Shown one piece after another: positions 16,671 to 27,619 of a stretch of DNA of 46,767 nt. Every line of letters begins with the position of its first letter. Position 1 is the stretch's first letter. Made by a program: the position numbers and the translations under genes. The notes below the pieces were generated by a model, which was not told where the DNA came from, searched no databases, and saw nothing but the letters and a program-made list of their open reading frames with translations. Origin of the DNA: Sphingomonadales bacterium (GTDB taxonomy: Bacteria; Pseudomonadota; Alphaproteobacteria; Sphingomonadales; Sphingomonadaceae); the NCBI GenBank assembly GCA_027489365.1, contig JAIXZV010000398.1:1-46767 (forward strand). The letters are read 5' to 3'.

Positions 16671-17909
16671 TCAGGCCTTCTTACGGCTTACGACGAGGAC
16701 AGGCACGAAGCGCGTATGGTCGCCAGTCGGATCGATCCGCGCTTCGACTTCGAATGGGTAGTCCATTTTGCGCTTTCGGTATTCGGCCTTGAACGCTGCA
16801 ATCACCAATTCAAGGATTTGCTTCAAGCCGAAGTCCGCCGCGGCGGGCACGGGTTTCGCCGTCGCACCAGATTTGGCAGCCGACTTTCCCGCGCGGGTGG
16901 TGGGACTGAAGAACCGCTTCAGATTGCCCGCTGCTTCGGTATTTTTGCTGAAGTCCCACCAACGCGCCATGAACCGGTTGATCGAGAGGTTCTGGAAGCC
17001 GAGCGGATAGTACATTTCCGCACTTAGTTGCGGGTCATTCAGCGCCTCCTCAGGGTGATGCGCATGAAGAACCGTGCGCAACGTGAGGTGCTTGTAGTTT
17101 TCAGATCCGGCCGCGGCTGGGCGCTTCCGCGCCATCTGCGAGCTCTTGAAAAACATGGGGTTGTTGAGCGCCGGCCGTTCGAGCGCTTCGATGGTGGCGT
17201 AGATGATCTCCGGGATCAGGAAATTCTTCTTTGGGATCGCACCGAGTTTACCCCAGAGGGAATCTGCCTTCATTCCCGTCGTGGCGCGCGTCAGCTTGGC
17301 CAGCACCGCGTGCAGGATCGCGTCGTAGAACTCTTGGTTATAAAGATTGCGGCTTTGCCGATACTCGCGTGCGCTCTCTGAGCAGGCGCGCTGGATCGCG
17401 CCGAGCAACAGGGGACAGTCGGCCATCGCTGTTTGTGGGTCCTTGAACTTGTAGAATTCAAGTTCGACCTTTTTAACCGGCAGTAGCACCTCGAGGAGAT
17501 CCCGCGGTTCGTACGAAGTATCCTTTTTTTCCAATCGTTCCTCGGTGACGACATCGCCGTACATTTCTTCGGTCAGATCATCGGGCACGTTCGTCAGCAA
17601 AAACGTAGCACCGCGGCCTGCGGCGACTTCCCAACTCTCTTTCGCCTTAGGCAAAGGCGGCCATCCCCAGTAGCGATCGTTGAAATCGAAGAGGCCGAAC
17701 ATTGCGCCCTTCTCGAAAATCTTGACGGGTCTGTAGGCGTAGAATTCGGCGCAGTCGGACCGCTCGAAAATCTCGATCGATCCAGATTTGATGATGGTCA
17801 GATCGGACTGTGCCAACAGCTCGTCGTCGAACGACAAGATGTCGCCCTGTTCATAGGTGCGCTTTCCCGCCCAATGCGTCGAAAGTGGCTCCATTAAGTC
17901 GGCCGGCAT
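16671..17909 (-). CDS. Unknown 412-residue protein, possible cyclic-nucleotide-binding-like N-terminus
   Basis: I do not recognise this family. The first 100 residues read like a degraded cupin or cNMP-binding barrel (YEQGDILSFDDE, then SDLTIIKSGSIEIFER and EKGAMFGLFDF), the spacing seen in Crp-type effector domains. The middle is helical and charged, with many aromatic residues (RQSRNLYNQEFYDAILHAVLAKL). The C-terminal 60 residues are lysine-rich after an alanine/serine linker. No membrane segment, signal peptide or enzyme motif is visible. The ATG at 17909 follows AGGGA at six bases, 12 bases after the fused ATPase gene, so it belongs to the ECF operon. By eye its base composition is less GC-rich than the flanking DNA repair genes. 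Confidence 0.6.
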   Translation of the reverse strand: MPADLMEPLSTHWAGKRTYEQGDILSFDDELLAQSDLTIIKSGSIEIFERSDCAEFYAYRPVKIFEKGAMFGLFDFNDRYWGWPPLPKAKESWEVAAGRGATFLLTNVPDDLTEEMYGDVVTEERLEKKDTSYEPRDLLEVLLPVKKVELEFYKFKDPQTAMADCPLLLGAIQRACSESAREYRQSRNLYNQEFYDAILHAVLAKLTRATTGMKADSLWGKLGAIPKKNFLIPEIIYATIEALERPALNNPMFFKSSQMARKRPAAAGSENYKHLTLRTVLHAHHPEEALNDPQLSAEMYYPLGFQNLSINRFMARWWDFSKNTEAAGNLKRFFSPTTRAGKSAAKSGATAKPVPAAADFGLKQILELVIAAFKAEYRKRKMDYPFEVEARIDPTGDHTRFVPVLVVSRKKA

Positions 17910-17921
17910 GGTCTTTCCCTG

Positions 17922-19016
17922 TCACAAGGCTAAAGTTGGCAAGTCCTCGTAGATTTTGGAATGTGAAATGATGACCCCCGCCCGTTTGACTGCGGGGACG
18001 CGAATACCCTGCGCTGCTTCGTCGTCCTGACCAAGCGTCGGCTCGTCAAGTACAAGAAGCGCCGCTTTGATAGTGAAGGCTGAAGCGAGTGCGAGCCGTT
18101 TGCGCAGCACGAACGGCAAGTCGAGCGGGTGTGTTTCGAGCGCGTTGCCGAGACCGAAACCCATCGCAGTCGCCGAGGGCTTGGCTGACCGGCGCAACTG
18201 ATCGCGAACACTGCGCGCGAAGATCTGGAAATTGGGATTCTGGAAATGGTAGCTGGCGAGGTCTCCGGGCCGCCGCCATGGGCGCACCGGCTGCCCGTCG
18301 ATCCGGATGGTTCCGCGCTGGGGTTTGAGCAAACCGCAGAGCAGCTTCGACAAGGTCGACTTGCCCGATCCGTTGGCGCCGGCGAGGCGATAGGCGATGC
18401 CAGGTTCGAGGCGCGCCGAGAAATCCCGGAAAACGCGTGTCCCGTTAGGATAGGTGAAATCGAGCCCAGTGATCTCGACCAAGACGCGGGGCACATGCGG
18501 CACGAGACCATCCCACACATTGACGGTCGGCGTATCGGCAGGAGCCGGCAGTGTCTCGACCGGGCCGCGATACCATTCCGCCTGTCGGTTGTCGGCGATG
18601 CGCACGTCCGTGTCGCTTTCGTGGAGCCACTGGACCAGCCGGTCCCGCACATCGGCCGCCAGTTGTTCAAGCGCCGCGTCGATCGCGAGGCGCTCGGGCC
18701 GCAGGGCCAGCGCGGCTGCGACGGCGGCCGCCACCTGCTCGCCACCGGACAAGGCGAAAGGATTGCGATCCAGGATGTAGGAAAAGCCTAGCTCCTCGAG
18801 CAGCGAAACTGCGACCTTGCTGGTCTCCGCATCCCTCGCGGCGAAGTCGATCTCGCCGCGGACGGTCGGCGCAAACCCCGACAAGGCCGACAGGGGATCG
18901 GGACCGACATAGGCTGCCGTGCCGACGGGCAACTTGTCGGCTTCCAGTCCCGACCAGTCGCGTAGTCGCTGGGTGCGGCCGGAAAAGTTCGCGCCGGCGA
19001 TCAAGGTGACGCTCAT
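17922..19016 (-). CDS. Fused ECF transporter ATPase with two complementary degenerate ABC halves
   Basis: A 364-residue fusion of two ABC ATPase domains that powers the ECF transporter. The N-terminal half has a broken Walker A (GANFSGRTQ, Lys replaced by Arg) and no catalytic Glu after its Walker B, but keeps an intact signature LSGGE (89-93). The C-terminal half has a good Walker A (GANGSGKST, Lys219), a Q loop (SYHFQNPNFQIFA), Walker B LLVLDEPT (Asp324, Glu325) and an H loop (ISHSK), but its signature is replaced by LPFVL. In a head-to-tail dimer this leaves exactly one complete composite ATP site. The N-terminal half is also short, about 185 residues. The ATG at 19016 overlaps the EcfT stop as ATGA. 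Confidence 0.85.
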   Translation of the reverse strand: MSVTLIAGANFSGRTQRLRDWSGLEADKLPVGTAAYVGPDPLSALSGFAPTVRGEIDFAARDAETSKVAVSLLEELGFSYILDRNPFALSGGEQVAAAVAAALALRPERLAIDAALEQLAADVRDRLVQWLHESDTDVRIADNRQAEWYRGPVETLPAPADTPTVNVWDGLVPHVPRVLVEITGLDFTYPNGTRVFRDFSARLEPGIAYRLAGANGSGKSTLSKLLCGLLKPQRGTIRIDGQPVRPWRRPGDLASYHFQNPNFQIFARSVRDQLRRSAKPSATAMGFGLGNALETHPLDLPFVLRKRLALASAFTIKAALLVLDEPTLGQDDEAAQGIRVPAVKRAGVIISHSKIYEDLPTLAL

Positions 19017-19720
19017 GCGGCCATCTCCCACCAGAGCACCGCCACCGGCAGAACGAGCGACACCCACGCCGACCACCACGGCGTCCAGCGGCTTGTCACC
19101 GGCGCTGCGCGGTCGGCGAGTAGACCGCGATGCTCCCATAGTTCCGCGCGGTTGAGCGCGGTCTCGATCAGCGCCGCCATCACCGGCACGATCGTCGCGG
19201 GCAATGCCAGCGCGCCGCGAATGCCGCGCGTCGGCATTTGCTGAACGCGACGCGCGTCTCCGACCTGACGAATTTGCCGCTGCACCTCGGGTAGAACAAG
19301 CACCGGCATAGCGAGCAGGACGCCGATCGAGGCCGGGAGGCCCAGAGCAGCGACAAAGCCTCGCAACTGAAGCGGTTGGCGAACGAGCGGGAGAAGCAGC
19401 CATTGGCAAACGCCCGCCAGGATCAGGATGCGCAGCCAGATCAAGAGTGCGTGGTGCACGCCGGCGGCGACGGTCGTGGCGCCAGCCGCGTGCGTAAGCG
19501 GCATGACGAGTCCCCAGGTGAGGAGCAGCGCGAGCAGCAAGGGAAAGCCCGCAAACAGGAAAAAACGAAGATGCTCGCGCCAGCAGTGAGCAGCCACCAA
19601 ATAGGCGAGGCCACCGGCATAGACGATGCCGGCGGCCCGATCGCTCGCAGCGAGAAGGGCCGCTGCCGCCCAGAGAGCAGCAACGGCGATCCTCATCAAG
19701 GGCGGCAGCAGGCGATTCAC
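19013..19720 (-). CDS. ecfT: ECF transporter transmembrane component T
   Basis: A 235-residue inner-membrane protein with about six hydrophobic segments, the scaffold that joins the ATPase pair to the substrate-binding S component. The segment RQIRQVGDARRVQQMPTRGIRG is a long basic cytoplasmic loop like the coupling helices of EcfT, where Ala-Arg-Arg or Ala-Arg-Gly motifs contact the ATPases; here it reads DARRVQ, followed by HRGLLADRA near the C-terminus. The start GTG at 19720 overlaps the stop of the S gene as GTGA, and its own stop overlaps the ATPase start as ATGA, so all three are translationally coupled. A methionine at 19696 is an alternative start. Confidence 0.8.
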   Translation of the reverse strand: MNRLLPPLMRIAVAALWAAAALLAASDRAAGIVYAGGLAYLVAAHCWREHLRFFLFAGFPLLLALLLTWGLVMPLTHAAGATTVAAGVHHALLIWLRILILAGVCQWLLLPLVRQPLQLRGFVAALGLPASIGVLLAMPVLVLPEVQRQIRQVGDARRVQQMPTRGIRGALALPATIVPVMAALIETALNRAELWEHRGLLADRAAPVTSRWTPWWSAWVSLVLPVAVLWWEMAA

Positions 19721-20298
19721 AGGAGGTTGTTTCGCTCGAGGACCGGGTTGGCGAAGGGGGTTAGCGCGCGCTTGGGCAGGCCGCGCAGGACGGCGAAGGC
19801 GATGAGCATCTGGAGGAGCTTGTCGACGGGCTCGCTTGCCGCGCCGCTCAGCAGTACGGCCTTGTAGATCTGGTCGCCGGTCGAAATGAGTCCTGCGGTG
19901 ATCAGGTCTCGGCCGCTGCCGGCCACCCCGCCGAACAGATAGACGATGATCGGTGCTGAGGCGATCCCGGTGATGACGCCGAGCAGGATGCCACTCGGGA
20001 CGACACGCCACGCCGAACGGAAGATCATGAGATGGCGGGCGGCGAGATAGACGACTATCGCAATTACGGCCTGGGTACCGCTGAACCAAATATAGACAGG
20101 CGAGATCAGCGCGGCGGCGAGCACGAAGCTGAACACGCCGACAACGATTGCGGGGACGAGGCCTAGCATGACGGCGGCGACGATCGTGCCGATCGCGTCC
20201 AAATAGATCGGCAGCTTGATGATATGGACGAAGCCGCCGATGGCGACATTGAACGCGATGAACATCGCCATCGTCGAGATTTGCTTAGGCTGGAACAT
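19717..20298 (-). CDS. ECF transporter substrate-specific component S
   Basis: A 193-residue, very hydrophobic protein with about six membrane segments and the EcfS-like opening in which IYLDAIGTIVAAVMLGLVPAI follows a short first helix. It determines what the transporter imports, typically a vitamin, a nucleoside-like compound or a metal. I cannot assign BioY, ThiT, RibU or another named class with confidence. The ATG at 20298 has a strong AAAGGAG site seven bases upstream. It is the first gene of a five-gene reverse-strand operon. A TATAGC-like -10 box (20398-20403) lies just ahead of the 24-base palindrome at 20366-20389, so the palindrome would sit at the transcript start as an operator. 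Confidence 0.75.
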   Translation of the reverse strand: MFQPKQISTMAMFIAFNVAIGGFVHIIKLPIYLDAIGTIVAAVMLGLVPAIVVGVFSFVLAAALISPVYIWFSGTQAVIAIVVYLAARHLMIFRSAWRVVPSGILLGVITGIASAPIIVYLFGGVAGSGRDLITAGLISTGDQIYKAVLLSGAASEPVDKLLQMLIAFAVLRGLPKRALTPFANPVLERNNLL

Positions 20299-20365
20299 GG
20301 CAAAACTCCTTTCGGAGCTCGATTACCATGTGCGGACGGGCGAATCTCGGCGGGGCTCGAGATAT

Positions 20366-20389
20366 CGAACGGTTGGAATTCACCGTTCG
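20366..20389. repeat. Palindrome CGAACGG-N10-CCGTTCG upstream of the ECF operon
   Basis: Eight-base arms CGAACGGT (20366-20373) and ACCGTTCG (20382-20389) around TGGAATTC. The heptamer arms and spacer length match the copy at 14941-14964 exactly. It sits 68 bases upstream of the EcfS start codon and just downstream of the likely -10 box, the place of an operator. The alternative is a boundary repeat of inserted DNA. Confidence 0.65.
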
Positions 20390-20485
20390 TTTGCGCTGCT
20401 ATATCATCTGGCCGAGAGCATTTTCTTCGACTCGCGCTCCGGAGCGCTATGGCATTTGGTCACAGATTGACCGTGGAGGCATTAA

Positions 20486-20500
20486 GAACATAAACAGAAC
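20486..20500. promoter_or_regulatory. LexA (SOS) box of dnaE2
   Basis: GAAC-ATAAACA-GAAC, matching GTTC-N7-GTTC on the reverse strand. A promoter TTGACC (20467-20472) with CATAAA (20489-20494, spacing 16) is read here, so LexA would cover the -10 box. It lies 32 bases before the dnaE2 ATG. Confidence 0.8.
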
Positions 20501-20532
20501 ATTTTTCGCACAGAGCTGTGCATCGAGTCGCC

Positions 20533-23796
<3,264 letters not shown>

Positions 23797-23889
23797 AGCA
23801 AGTCGATCGGCAGTCAGACCGCCTCGCTAACGGCTCGCTCGCAAGCTACTAATGGAACGTGTCGCGCCGCTGCCGGTCAGTCTCAGCGG

Positions 23890-26800
23890 ATGATCGGCGG
23901 GCGAACCAATTCAACCGACAACGGACAGACAGTGAAATTCGACGACTACGAACGAACACGGTGGTCCGAATACGCAGCCTTCGGAGAAACCGTGGCAACC
24001 ATCCTGCGATCGGCCATCGGAGCGGCGGGCGGCTATCGTCTGCAGCAGGTCAGATCGCGTGCAAAAGGGGCAGCCTCGCTACGCAAGAAGCTGGAGAAGC
24101 GCGGCGCGGAACGGGGTGTCGACCTCGTCGCGGCCGACGGCCTGGAGGAGGAGATCAAGGATCTCGCCGGGTGCCGCGTCATCTTCTACACCAACAGCGA
24201 CGTCTCTCAGCTTATCAACTCGGGCATCATCCCCGAGAACTTCGAGATACTGGAGACCAAACTTCACCATCCGCGCCGCGAGGCAGAGGACGCGGCCGAG
24301 CTCTACATCTCGAACCATTATCTTGTCCGTTTGCGCCAGGGACGCCTCGCGCTTCCTGAGTACGCAACATTCGCGGGAATGCGCTGCGAGATACAAATCC
24401 AGACCATCCTCAATCACGCTTGGGCCGAGATGGCCCACGACACGATATACAAGGAACCCGAGCTGGACTCCTTCGGGACCAGGGCTCTGGCGTCGATCAA
24501 GGAGCGGATGGCCAAGATCTCTCGGAAGTATCTCGTCCCGGCGGGCTACGAGTTCGCCAAGGTCGCAGCGGACTTCGAACGGCTGATAAAAGGTGAAGAG
24601 CTGTTCAAGGGCGAGGCGCTACAGGCGATCGTCGACGCCGCCGACAACAATGAACGCATGGAGGCATTAGAGACCTTCGCCGAGAGCGTCTTGCCCCTCT
24701 ATGACGACCTGTCACCTGAATTCCCTTCCATCCTCGAAGCGCTTCGCGACGCAGCCGCGCGGTCTCAAGAGGCGGGAACGAAGCCGATCAGCACGCCATA
24801 TGGTGACCTTCCCGCCAAGACGCCCGAGGACGTGCTTCGCCGGATCGCGAAGATCATCGGCGATTACCGCTACGTGGACCCCGATGCGGCTCTCGATACG
24901 CTGCTGGATCTCTACGCCGGCGCGCGCGACGAGGAGGAGCGCAAGCCTATCGTTGAAGCCGCCAGGCGACTTGCCAAACACGAACTCGAGGTCTGGCGTC
25001 GCGCCGGGCCTGCCGCGCAAATCCTCGTCGTCGACGCGCTCGCCCGCCTGAACGAAAGCGAACGCAAGGACACTCTTTCGCTGGTGACGGCGATGCTCGA
25101 AGAAACCTTGGGTACGGAGGTTAGCGGGTCGACCTCGACCTCTGGCACGATAACGCTGCACCGTGGACCGGTGCGGGCCTCGTCGGAGCTGACGGCGATG
25201 CGCGCGAAGGCAACCGGCATGCTCCGGTCGCTCTATGCCATCGCAGAATCGGATGCCGAGCGGCGAAGCATACTCTCAGCGCTAGATTCCGCCACACGCC
25301 CGCCATCGGGATCGGGATACGGTCCCGACCTCGTCGCGGACCTTATGGAGAGCGTTGCGGTACTCATAGAGTTTGAGGCCGAAATTGTCGGGGGTATGAG
25401 CTGGGAGCTGCGACAGACGCAGGAGACAAAGGTTCTGCGGCATGCGCGGATCCACTCGAATCTTCCCGAAGACCTGGTCAAGCTGCCGGGCGTAGCGAGC
25501 CTCCAGAAGCGCATCGCGGAAGCAGTCGCCTCGTTCCGGCAGGCCGTCGATGCCGATGCCGAATATGCGATATACAAAGTCCTGGTCGGCTTCGAGGTGG
25601 TCTATCCGCCATCCTGGGAATCCGAGCGCTTCGGATACAAGGAGCAGCAGGCTTATCGCGAGGCCGAGATTGAAACGATGGTCGCTGGCCTTTCGTCGGA
25701 GAATTCCGATGAATGGCATGCGCGCATCGTCCGCTGCGCCAGCACACAATCGAATGATCTCGCGACCTTCCCGATGTTCTCGCGCTTCCTCGAACGCGCG
25801 GCGGAGGAGCAGCCTGCGGTAGTGCTCGGCTGGCTTGAAGAAGTCGGGGACCCTCTTCCGCGTTTTATTCCTTCGATGCTGCGCGGCCTGCAAAAGTCGC
25901 CGCGCGCCGCCGATGCGCGTGCTCTCGTAATTCAGTGGATCGACGACGGCAGCTGGCTTGGCGAGATCGCTTGGTCCGAGCGACACTCCGACCCGTTTGA
26001 CGAGTTGATCCTCGACGCGGTGACGAACAAGGCGATCGCAGACGATGACCGCGATGCGGTGCGGACGGCAATGAGCGTCGCGGGCACACGCTTCGCCGAT
26101 CACCCGGGAACGCTCATCGACCAAGTCTTCATGCCGGCCCTCAGGCACATGGCTGCAAAGGACGACGCGTCATGGCTCGGCCGCGGCTTCTCGACATGGT
26201 ACCACGCCGAGCTGATCGAGGCCTTGGACGAAGAGCAGGCATCCGAGACCTTGTCCGCCATAGTCTCGGTGCCGGAAATCGACCATGGCGCAGCGCATGT
26301 CGTGGCGGCGATCGCGAAGCGCTGGCACCAGATGGTTCTCGACTTCTTCGGAACCCGCCAGGACATCGGCGACAGCGACGATCGGCCCGCGAGTTTCAGC
26401 GCCGTGCCCTTCTCGATCGAAGATGTGTTGCAGACGGCACTCGCAGCGTATCCGGAGGATTTCCTCGCCTCCGCGCGAAAATGGTTCGACGGGCATCGCG
26501 ACTTATTCGAATATTACGGCGGCCGATTGTTCGCGCGCGTCTTTCCGGACCTGCCGGACGCGGTCGCCGAACTTCTCAAAGACATCATCGCTGGCGGCGA
26601 TCGCGACGACATTGCGTTCGTCGCCGCGCTGCTCAACGGCTTCGAGGGATCCGAAAGGATCGACCCGGTTGTCCGCGCGGCGATCGCTCAGCTCGATACG
26701 GGAGACGAGATCCTCCAGTCGGTTGGCCGGGCTCTGTTACAGAGCGGCGTCGTTACCGGTGAATACGGATTCGTGGAACGCCACGAGCAACAACTCGAGC

Positions 26801-26961
26801 GCGTGCGCACCTGGCTGGCCGACGAAAACGAGCGCGTGCGCGCTTTTGCTGAAGAGCACATCCGCTATCTTGAGCGAGCGATCGCTGCCGAAACTCGCCG
26901 GGCAGAGGCGTCGCTCGCCGCGCGTCGTCTGGAGTTCGGTGAAGATCCCGCAGAAGAGTGA
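23890..26961 (+). CDS. RelA/SpoT-domain protein with a very long helical C-terminal region
   Basis: A 1023-residue protein. Residues about 40-210 carry a RelA/SpoT synthetase fold: YRLQQVRSRAKGAASLRKKLEKRG (substrate arginines and lysines), DLAGCRVIFYTNSDVSQL, YISNHYLVRL and CEIQIQTILNHAWAEMAHD, matching the ATP- and GTP-binding region of (p)ppGpp or (pp)pApp synthetases. There is no HD hydrolase domain. The remaining 800 residues are helical and repetitive in style, like HEAT or TPR-type arrays, with no catalytic motif I recognise. Fused RelA/SpoT-domain enzymes such as CapRel and toxSAS act in phage defence or as toxins. A GTG at 23932 (VKFDDYE) is an alternative start. It lies 93 bases after dnaE2 and is followed by a convergent small gene. 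Confidence 0.75.
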   Translation: MIGGRTNSTDNGQTVKFDDYERTRWSEYAAFGETVATILRSAIGAAGGYRLQQVRSRAKGAASLRKKLEKRGAERGVDLVAADGLEEEIKDLAGCRVIFYTNSDVSQLINSGIIPENFEILETKLHHPRREAEDAAELYISNHYLVRLRQGRLALPEYATFAGMRCEIQIQTILNHAWAEMAHDTIYKEPELDSFGTRALASIKERMAKISRKYLVPAGYEFAKVAADFERLIKGEELFKGEALQAIVDAADNNERMEALETFAESVLPLYDDLSPEFPSILEALRDAAARSQEAGTKPISTPYGDLPAKTPEDVLRRIAKIIGDYRYVDPDAALDTLLDLYAGARDEEERKPIVEAARRLAKHELEVWRRAGPAAQILVVDALARLNESERKDTLSLVTAMLEETLGTEVSGSTSTSGTITLHRGPVRASSELTAMRAKATGMLRSLYAIAESDAERRSILSALDSATRPPSGSGYGPDLVADLMESVAVLIEFEAEIVGGMSWELRQTQETKVLRHARIHSNLPEDLVKLPGVASLQKRIAEAVASFRQAVDADAEYAIYKVLVGFEVVYPPSWESERFGYKEQQAYREAEIETMVAGLSSENSDEWHARIVRCASTQSNDLATFPMFSRFLERAAEEQPAVVLGWLEEVGDPLPRFIPSMLRGLQKSPRAADARALVIQWIDDGSWLGEIAWSERHSDPFDELILDAVTNKAIADDDRDAVRTAMSVAGTRFADHPGTLIDQVFMPALRHMAAKDDASWLGRGFSTWYHAELIEALDEEQASETLSAIVSVPEIDHGAAHVVAAIAKRWHQMVLDFFGTRQDIGDSDDRPASFSAVPFSIEDVLQTALAAYPEDFLASARKWFDGHRDLFEYYGGRLFARVFPDLPDAVAELLKDIIAGGDRDDIAFVAALLNGFEGSERIDPVVRAAIAQLDTGDEILQSVGRALLQSGVVTGEYGFVERHEQQLERVRTWLADENERVRAFAEEHIRYLERAIAAETRRAEASLAARRLEFGEDPAEE

Positions 26962-26975
26962 CCACCCCCCGCCTG

Positions 26976-27413
26976 TCAGCCGGTCGCGCTCCGGCGGATC
27001 TTCAGACCGTTCAAGTCCATTTCCATATCGGAATTGCCAACCGTGTACGGCGTCAAATGGAAGCGATGCTTGATCGCTTCCCAGCCGACTAGGTCGACCA
27101 GCACCATGTCGCTGTCGGGGCCGCGGCCCTCGTCGAGCATTGCCTGAGTCTGCTCAGCGCTCGGCAGCGGCGTGATGTGCAACTTCGCGGTCGCAATCTC
27201 TTTCGCGGAAAAACCGCAATCAGCGAGCGTCTTGTCCGCCTGACCTTGCATGCGCGACAGCACCGTGCCGGCGTCAATCGACTGCGGCAGCCGCACCGTA
27301 TGAAGCACGACGTCCTGAACCTTCCCGCCAGTCTCGATCTCGGCCCAGGCGATATAGTCATCCGTCGGGGCCGCCTGAGCAGCCTTAATCTGTTCGATGA
27401 TAGTGTCAGTCAT
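26976..27413 (-). CDS. Hypothetical 145-residue acidic protein
   Basis: I do not recognise this protein. The start ATG at 27413 is set by AAAGGGG five bases upstream; an open frame extends 51 bases further but lacks such a site. The sequence is soluble, mixed alpha/beta and acidic (TDTIIEQIKAAQAAPTDDYIAWAEIETGG near the start; MEMDLNGLKIRR at the end), with no membrane segment. It is convergent with the RelA/SpoT-domain gene (14-base gap) and divergent from the nuclease gene at 27620. The divergent intergenic region holds a near-palindrome that could serve either gene. A role as an immunity or control partner of a neighbour is possible but unsupported. Confidence 0.55.
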   Translation of the reverse strand: MTDTIIEQIKAAQAAPTDDYIAWAEIETGGKVQDVVLHTVRLPQSIDAGTVLSRMQGQADKTLADCGFSAKEIATAKLHITPLPSAEQTQAMLDEGRGPDSDMVLVDLVGWEAIKHRFHLTPYTVGNSDMEMDLNGLKIRRSATG

Positions 27414-27574
27414 GGTAACCCCTTTCCCGCGTGACAGATGGGGACGCCGGTCGGTGATTTTCAACCCGTGTAACGGATGTCTGTGACGGGGGCTCGAAAA
27501 GAAGGTGTGTAGACGTCAGATTTTGCCAATGATTTCAATGCCTGTGTCTCCGTATCAAAAAAGGAAGACGAGAT

Positions 27575-27588
27575 ACATGTAGACATGT
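27575..27588. promoter_or_regulatory. Near-palindromic operator candidate ACATGT-AG-ACATGT
   Basis: Two ACATGT palindromes separated by two bases, within a 206-base divergent intergenic region that is much more AT-rich than its surroundings. The heptamer TGTAGAC inside it (27578-27584) also occurs at about 27507-27513. It lies 31 bases before the ATG of the nuclease gene and is a reasonable repressor site for it. No protein is identified. Confidence 0.4.
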
Positions 27589-27619
27589 TATTAAAAGCGC
27601 AGTGTGACATAAGACGCTG

